Below are positions 7,607 through 11,546 of a stretch of DNA of 11,546 nt, one piece after another (the first letter of the stretch is position 1; the number at the start of each line of letters is the position of its first letter). The notes beneath the pieces were generated by a model. It searched no databases and was not told the DNA's origin. It saw only the letters and a program-made list of their open reading frames with translations. The translations under genes were made by a program, and so were the position numbers. Source of the DNA: an uncultured Chthonomonas sp. Its GTDB lineage: Bacteria; Armatimonadota; Chthonomonadetes; Chthonomonadales; CAJBBX01. Where the stretch lies: assembly GCA_903886985.1 (NCBI GenBank), contig CAISOI010000861.1:1-11546 (forward strand), read 5' to 3'.

Positions 7607-8578
7607 CTATTTGGCGTCGAAGCCGAGTACGATTTCCAACTTTGGAAGGGCAGCTTTCAGTTTGTCTGCGCCTGCCTTGGTGACCTTGGTCTGCCACACA
7701 TAGAGCTTCTTCAGATTAGCAAGTCCTGACAGCTGTTGGATGCCGTCATCGGTCACGGCGGTGCCATATACATTCAGGTAAGCCAACTCCTTAAGACCCT
7801 TCAGATGAGCAAGCCCTTTGTCGGTAATCTTGGTATTTTCCAGGTGCAATGTCTTCAGCCCGGTCAGACCTTTGATATTTGCAAGACCAGCGTCTGTAAT
7901 GCTTGTCTTTGCCAGGTTTAGCTCGACAGTTGTTTTGATAGTCGCCAAAGGTACTAGTGCAGCATCCGTAACGGAAGCACCAGTCATGTGATAGTCGATC
8001 TCAACGTGGTTGTCGTTTTGTGCCACTTGTCGAACAGAACCGCCGAGTTTCTCTACCTTTGCGACGACTGCTGCGCTAACGGGTGCAACCTTCACCGGAA
8101 CAGGAATCAACGGTGCGGAGGACGCGCCTGCAGGCTTCAAGGACGACAGATAGAGACCAATGGAGACGAGATCTGGTCCTTTTATGCCGGGATAGGCTGG
8201 CATTGTAGAGGTAGGTGTGTGAGTCTTTGGATTGGTCACCTGCGACTGCAGCCAAGCAGGGGTGTGGGTGGAGTTTGCGCCGGTATTTGATAAATCCGGA
8301 CCAGCATTTCCGCCTTTGCCGCCGATAGCGTGGCAACCGCTGCAACCATTTCCTTCGTAAACTTTCTTACCAGCAGCAATCTGTTCGGGAGTTGGTGCGC
8401 CTGATGGAGCCACTGTCTCATTTTTGGCTGCCGCCGTTTTTGGGGCTGCCGGTTTAGCCTGCGCTTTTGGCTTTGTTTGTGCACCTACTGAAGCCATTAC
8501 GAAAAGACCTGCGGCGGTTACGCCTGTAGTCAAAAGAATGACTGCGGGTGCCTTAGCGCGTCTTGGGTTTGTAAACAA
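7607..8578 (-). CDS. Exported cytochrome c with C-terminal leucine-rich repeats
   Basis: 323 residues from a TTG at 8578. An ATG at 8629 would add 17 residues, but the TTG has GAGGAGG only 5 nt away and yields a tidy export signal: MFTNPRRAKA followed by a hydrophobic stretch ending VMASVGAQ. An Ala/Lys/Pro linker (about 35-60) leads to a class I cytochrome c domain with CSGCH (79-83) and the likely axial Met126 in TMPAYPG. Residues about 169-316 hold four or five leucine-rich repeats of roughly 24 residues, with ITDAGLANIKGLTGLKTLHL, ITDKGLAHLKGLKELAYLNV and LYVWQTKVTKAG. The closing LYxWQT-VT-G pattern is known from planctomycete and verrucomicrobial haem-LRR proteins. It probably acts in the periplasm, as an electron carrier tethered to a partner through the LRR; the partner is unknown. 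Confidence 0.9.
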   Translation of the reverse strand: MFTNPRRAKAPAVILLTTGVTAAGLFVMASVGAQTKPKAQAKPAAPKTAAAKNETVAPSGAPTPEQIAAGKKVYEGNGCSGCHAIGGKGGNAGPDLSNTGANSTHTPAWLQSQVTNPKTHTPTSTMPAYPGIKGPDLVSIGLYLSSLKPAGASSAPLIPVPVKVAPVSAAVVAKVEKLGGSVRQVAQNDNHVEIDYHMTGASVTDAALVPLATIKTTVELNLAKTSITDAGLANIKGLTGLKTLHLENTKITDKGLAHLKGLKELAYLNVYGTAVTDDGIQQLSGLANLKKLYVWQTKVTKAGADKLKAALPKLEIVLGFDAK

Positions 8579-8583
8579 TTCCG

Positions 8584-8590
8584 CCTCCTC
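8584..8590 (-). promoter_or_regulatory. Ribosome binding site fixing a TTG start for the cytochrome gene
   Basis: The minus strand reads GAGGAGG, then five bases, then TTG at 8578. The upstream ATG at 8629 has only a weak GGA about 9 nt away. This decides the start in favour of the TTG. Confidence 0.7.
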
Positions 8591-8657
8591 GGGGACTGAT
8601 GCTGCAACGCTTAGAATGTTGCAACTCATATTATATCGTCCGTTAACAGACTTTGAG

Positions 8658-8684
8658 ATTATACTGTATTAGGTTTTGTGACAA
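8658..8684 (-). promoter_or_regulatory. Candidate sigma-70 type promoter for the cytochrome gene
   Basis: On the minus strand TTGTCA (8684-8679) is followed after 15 bp by a perfect TATAAT (8663-8658). The spacer is shorter than the usual 17 bp. A second TATAAT at 8635-8630 lies close to the alternative ATG and has no good -35. Either would leave an untranslated leader before the TTG at 8578. Confidence 0.4.
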
Positions 8685-8712
8685 CATCCACTGAATTATA
8701 GATTGTAAAAGT

Positions 8713-9555
8713 ATGCCTCGGAATCCTCTATCTACCAAGTTAATACCTATTAGAAACCTTTCGCTGACGGTCTGCACCGCCGGCGAGGGGGAGCCGATCG
8801 TCATGGTTCATGGCACGATGGGGGATTACCGAACCTGGAGGGGCATTCAGCGAGTACTCTCGAAAGAGTATCTTACCCTCTCCTATAGTCGCCGCTATAA
8901 CTATCCCAATCCCGATGTCATGTCGGTCACAGAGTATTCCATTCTGGAGGATGCCCAGGACCTCATTGACCTTATAGAAGCGGCTGGACTTGGGAGAACC
9001 AACATTATTGCTGCTTCATCCGGCGCCGCAGTCGCTCTTTTGGCAGCCTATCAAAAACCCGACATATTCAAGAATCTCATCTTGATTGAACCTGCGTTGA
9101 GAAGTTGGCTGCCCAACATTGTGGGTGGTGAGTCGATTTACAAGCGCTTTCTGGAAAAGGCATGGATCCCTGCACAATCCGAAATGCAAAATGGTGACCG
9201 GAATGGCGCCATTCGGAGATTAGTGGATGCGTTTAACGGTCTCGGCGCATGGGAGAGTTTTCCTCCCGCGGCGAGAGCATCCATGCTCCAAAACAATCGA
9301 GAGATCGAACTGGCTCTTAAATCCGACCAGAACCTGACGCCAATAACCATGCAGCAGGCAGCAACTATTTCTGTGCCATGCCTGCTGGTATGTGGGGAGA
9401 AGAGCCCATCGGCATACAGATTAATCTCCGACGAACTGGTCACCCTCATGCCGCAATCTCGGATGATCACTATTCCAGATGCAAGGCACGCGGTTTGGCT
9501 TGATCAGCCCACAAAGTTCGCGGAATGCGTCCGATCATTTCTTTCTGACCAATGA
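8713..9555 (+). CDS. Alpha/beta-fold hydrolase
   Basis: 280 residues, typical size for the family, with no signal peptide, so cytosolic. The oxyanion region is MVHGTMGDYRTW (His33-Gly34). The nucleophile elbow is A-S-S-G-A with Ser103, a variant of G-x-S-x-G, in NIIAASSGAAVALLAAYQKP. LILIEPAL and VPCLLVCGEKSP follow in the usual order, and His259 in IPDARHAVWLDQP is the catalytic His. The acid is not obvious; Glu229 in GEKSP is one candidate. Similar proteins are annotated as esterases, haloperoxidase-like or ring-cleavage hydrolases, and the substrate cannot be assigned. The ATG at 8713 has a poor ribosome binding site. The gene is divergent from the cytochrome gene and is the first of three rightward genes. 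Confidence 0.88.
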   Translation: MPRNPLSTKLIPIRNLSLTVCTAGEGEPIVMVHGTMGDYRTWRGIQRVLSKEYLTLSYSRRYNYPNPDVMSVTEYSILEDAQDLIDLIEAAGLGRTNIIAASSGAAVALLAAYQKPDIFKNLILIEPALRSWLPNIVGGESIYKRFLEKAWIPAQSEMQNGDRNGAIRRLVDAFNGLGAWESFPPAARASMLQNNREIELALKSDQNLTPITMQQAATISVPCLLVCGEKSPSAYRLISDELVTLMPQSRMITIPDARHAVWLDQPTKFAECVRSFLSDQ

Positions 9556-9621
9556 TAGTGAGTTTTGTGATTTTAATTCGAATAGGATCCTAACTGCACG
9601 CTGCCAGACAAAAGAGGGCAC

Positions 9622-10071
9622 ATGAAACCAGACAACCTGACTACCAAGAGAATGCCTTTCGGCGTATGGATCATGGTCTGTTTTTGGGCCTTCACTTTCG
9701 GGGATATAATCTATGTTCCGTTGTTCTCCCCCTCGTCTCCAATATTCACATCCCACGAAGAACTATTTATCCATGTGACTATTGGCGGCGTTTTGAGCGT
9801 TTGCAGCCTTCTGACGTTTGTTTCCGCAAGCAAAAAGCGCGGTCAAGAATTAAGAGTGAAACTGCGCAAGGCCATAGCTTCGCTAATGATAATTTTGTTG
9901 ATCTTTTTGCTCACTCCACTGTTTAGCCGGTATACCGGGTTGGAAGGATTCTCATCGACACTGAAGTATTTGGTCTTAAACTCAAAGGCGGCAATAGCAT
10001 GGTTCACGGCCATTATTTTGCTGAATATTTTATTACATCTCTTTCACCGTCATACTGATTGCAGTACTTAA
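9622..10071 (+). CDS. Small integral membrane protein of unknown function (four predicted helices)
   Basis: 149 residues, ATG with GAGG 5 nt upstream, which is a good binding site. Four hydrophobic segments are visible at about residues 13-36, 50-69, 84-103 and 120-141, separated by a short Lys/Arg-rich loop (SKKRGQELRVKLRK, about 69-83). The charge bias suggests that this loop is cytoplasmic. I recognise no family motif, catalytic residue or metal site. It lies 66 bp after the hydrolase gene and 52 bp before the next gene, all on the plus strand, so the three may be co-transcribed; no terminator was seen between them. Confidence 0.75.
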   Translation: MKPDNLTTKRMPFGVWIMVCFWAFTFGDIIYVPLFSPSSPIFTSHEELFIHVTIGGVLSVCSLLTFVSASKKRGQELRVKLRKAIASLMIILLIFLLTPLFSRYTGLEGFSSTLKYLVLNSKAAIAWFTAIILLNILLHLFHRHTDCST

Positions 10072-10123
10072 CAATTCTCAGTTCATCAGGTTGAATCAAG
10101 TGGAATTATTGAGGGGACCAAAA

Positions 10124-11455
10124 ATGAGACCAACATTCAGCGCGATTGTTTGCCTAATTGCAATTGCTTCATCCGGCTCCGCTCTCGGAGTCGATGGCGC
10201 TAAGCCAAACCTCAAGTCGGAGATCGCAGCGTGTCGCAAAGCCGGAATTGCCCTCTCGGGAAAGGATCTCGAGACTCAGCATCCAGCTACAAACAGGAAT
10301 GCGGCGGTCCTCTACAAACAGTGGTCTGATCTCAAGAAATCAAAGCGGTTTAGCGCCACCGACTACGACTCCCTTCAGAAACTAACGAATTTCAAATTCA
10401 AGGATGGTGCAGTTCGAGAGGGACTTCAGGTTGTTGCAGCCAACAAAGATGTTATTGCACTAATCCACAAAGTGACCTCTCTACCCGAATGCAACTTCGC
10501 CAAAGACTGGTCGATGGGGCCAGCCGTTCTATTTCCTGAGTTATCGGAAATGAGATCAATGGCGCGATGGCTAATTGGAGAGTGTGGAGCGTTGGCGCGG
10601 GCAGGAAAGCCGAAAGAGGCTGTACATATCATTGGCAACGTCTTTGTATTGGATCACCACGCTCGAAACATAAAGATGACATTGAACTTCATCGTCGCAA
10701 GCGCGATAGATTCAATGGCAATGTCAAATCTTCAAAAGCTGGCATCCCAATTCCATGATCGCCCCGATGTTCTTAATGCAATCTCGTCTCTTTTGCTTCA
10801 GGCTCCTAAGATATCCGAGAGTGATCTCTTCCAGTCTCAGATAGCAGATACCATGATGATGGCAGAACTCATGCGTCTTTCAGAGAAACAACAACGCGAG
10901 AGTCTTGGCATTACGGCCGATCCAAAAGTCCCGGTTCAGGCAATCGCAATTATGCAGTCTCTTGTGACTGATGTGGATGACATAACTCCTCAAGATCTCG
11001 CAATTGCTCAGCAAAAGTTGGGAAAGATTAAGTCTCCCTCCGACATAAAAGCCCTACACATCCCTGTCGTTCTTCCTGTGATAAGCGCCCAGCCTCCGCG
11101 TTCGGATGCGAAGAGATATTCACAATGGGTGGACGACAATGTCGCATTCGCGCTGCAGGTCCTTCGCCCGATCATACTTGCTCGGAGCAAAGGGCATGCC
11201 GCTTTGCAGGCCGCCATGTATGATTCCGCATTAGTGACAATGAATAGTGTGAAAAATGACTTCTTGAAAACTGGTGGGTCGATTAAACCGTCGATTACAT
11301 CACTGGCTTCATTGAGCGTCAACATTATTGCTTCGGAATTGCGAAGACAGAGAGTCGGTTATTCAAATGCGAGCCGTGGATTGCTTTCCGCAACGGTTGA
11401 TCTGTTCCAATACAAACATCAAACGGATAATTTGTTGGACTTGGTGTTGGCGTGA
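10124..11455 (+). CDS. Secreted protein of unknown function, planctomycete/Armatimonadota-like family, C-terminus possibly truncated
   Basis: 443 residues from an ATG preceded by GAGGGGA at about 7 nt; a TTG at 10091 in the same frame is much less likely. Residues 1-20 form a signal peptide (FSAIVCLIAIASSGSA). The rest is mainly alpha-helical, with EIAACRKAGIALSGKDL near the start, NAAVLYKQW, a Cys in LPECNFAKDWSMG, and a helical region LFPELSEMRSMARWLIGECGALARAGKPKEA. This layout reminds me of large uncharacterised exported proteins whose C-termini carry an A-xx-L-x-YxxxHG-P-xLxxLV segment ending in DPF-GKPLRY. Here the sequence reaches LLSATVDLFQYKHQTDNLLDLV and then stops inside Thr/Pro-repeat DNA, so the expected tail seems lost. 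Family membership is from memory of the pattern, not from a search. No enzymatic motif is visible. Confidence 0.8.
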   Translation: MRPTFSAIVCLIAIASSGSALGVDGAKPNLKSEIAACRKAGIALSGKDLETQHPATNRNAAVLYKQWSDLKKSKRFSATDYDSLQKLTNFKFKDGAVREGLQVVAANKDVIALIHKVTSLPECNFAKDWSMGPAVLFPELSEMRSMARWLIGECGALARAGKPKEAVHIIGNVFVLDHHARNIKMTLNFIVASAIDSMAMSNLQKLASQFHDRPDVLNAISSLLLQAPKISESDLFQSQIADTMMMAELMRLSEKQQRESLGITADPKVPVQAIAIMQSLVTDVDDITPQDLAIAQQKLGKIKSPSDIKALHIPVVLPVISAQPPRSDAKRYSQWVDDNVAFALQVLRPIILARSKGHAALQAAMYDSALVTMNSVKNDFLKTGGSIKPSITSLASLSVNIIASELRRQRVGYSNASRGLLSATVDLFQYKHQTDNLLDLVLA

Positions 11456-11546
11456 ATGTTGGTGTAACAGTCGAGGTTCTAGAAACAGTTGGCGTGGCTG
11501 TTTGAGAAGCTGTTAGTGTTGGAGTATACGTTGCGGTGGGTGTGGA
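11325..11546 (-). CDS. C-terminal part of a Thr/Pro-rich protein (runs off right edge), reading frame uncertain at its end
   Basis: A minus-strand frame is open from the window edge to a TAA at 11325-11327 (73 codons). Its first 38 codons are almost entirely Thr, Pro, Ser, Ala and Val in a TPTxT pattern (for example STPTATYTPTLT and VTPTFTPTPSPT), typical of extracellular linkers in surface proteins. The final 35 residues (NYPFDVCIGTDQPL onward) show no recognisable domain and lie fully over the plus-strand gene, so they may be a chance continuation. The plus-strand equivalent of the repeat has an in-frame TGA in its Gly/Val version, which favours the minus strand as coding. The N-terminal part is outside the window. 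Confidence 0.45.
   Translation of the reverse strand, partial: STPTATYTPTLTASQTATPTVSRTSTVTPTFTPTPSPTNYPFDVCIGTDQPLRKAIHGSHLNNRLSVFAIPKQ
11433..11546 (-). repeat. Degenerate ACN-CCN (Thr-Pro) coding repeat
   Basis: On the minus strand the tract is a series of imperfect Thr/Pro codon pairs (ACA CCA, ACG CCA, ACT CCA). It overlaps the last 20 or so bases of the plus-strand gene. Such tracts expand, contract and recombine easily, and they often confuse short-read assembly. Confidence 0.65.

Noticed and set aside
10091..10123. TTG at 10091 as start of the 443-residue secreted protein
   Set aside because: The ATG at 10124 has GAGGGGA just upstream, and starting there gives a clean signal peptide.
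11451..11546. Gly/Val-rich plus-strand reading of the repeat at the right edge
   Set aside because: It contains an in-frame TGA, whereas the Thr/Pro reading on the minus strand is open; the Gly/Val pattern is the mirror of Thr-Pro codons.

Overview
The window reads as a chromosomal stretch of a respiring, chemoheterotrophic Gram-negative-type bacterium. No phage, transposon, tRNA, rRNA or CRISPR signal was seen. The closest taxonomic hints are a c-type cytochrome fused to leucine-rich repeats (a pairing common in Planctomycetes, Verrucomicrobia and Bacteroidetes), a large secreted protein of a type I associate with Planctomycetes and Armatimonadota, and Thr/Pro-rich tandem repeats at the right edge. 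The phylum cannot be fixed from this sequence alone. TTG starts appear in at least two genes.

Layout, left to right. (1) 1-315 (+): C-terminal end of an MtfA/YeeI-type zinc peptidase, cut by the window edge. It converges on the next operon with only 19 bp between. (2) 335-6453 (-): a compact cluster transcribed right to left: etfB, a secreted GH5-like glycoside hydrolase, etfA, and a large membrane iron-sulfur protein of the EtfD / ETF:menaquinone oxidoreductase type. The two ETF subunits would collect electrons from acyl-CoA dehydrogenases, and the membrane protein would pass them to the quinone pool. Two things are odd: the glycosidase sits between the two ETF subunits, and the oxidoreductase carries an extra C-terminal membrane module that looks like DUF2809. 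(3) 6556-7344 (-): a membrane-anchored ankyrin-repeat protein. (4) 7551-7590: a strong Rho-independent terminator for the gene to its right. (5) 7607-8578 (-): exported cytochrome c with a C-terminal leucine-rich repeat domain. Its start is best placed at a TTG behind a near-perfect Shine-Dalgarno. (6) A short divergent promoter region, then a rightward group: alpha/beta hydrolase (8713-9555), a four-helix membrane protein of unknown role (9622-10071) and a secreted 443-residue protein of unknown function (10124-11455). (7) The right edge holds a Thr/Pro-rich reading frame on the minus strand that enters the window and overlaps the 3' end of the 443-residue gene tail to tail. One of the two gene ends there is probably not natural.

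The only clear functional unit is the ETF to quinone electron route. The other genes are accessory and mostly uncharacterised. No non-coding gap exceeds 300 bp; the largest, 7345-7606, holds the terminator and presumably the promoter of the ankyrin gene, for which I saw no convincing -35/-10 pair.
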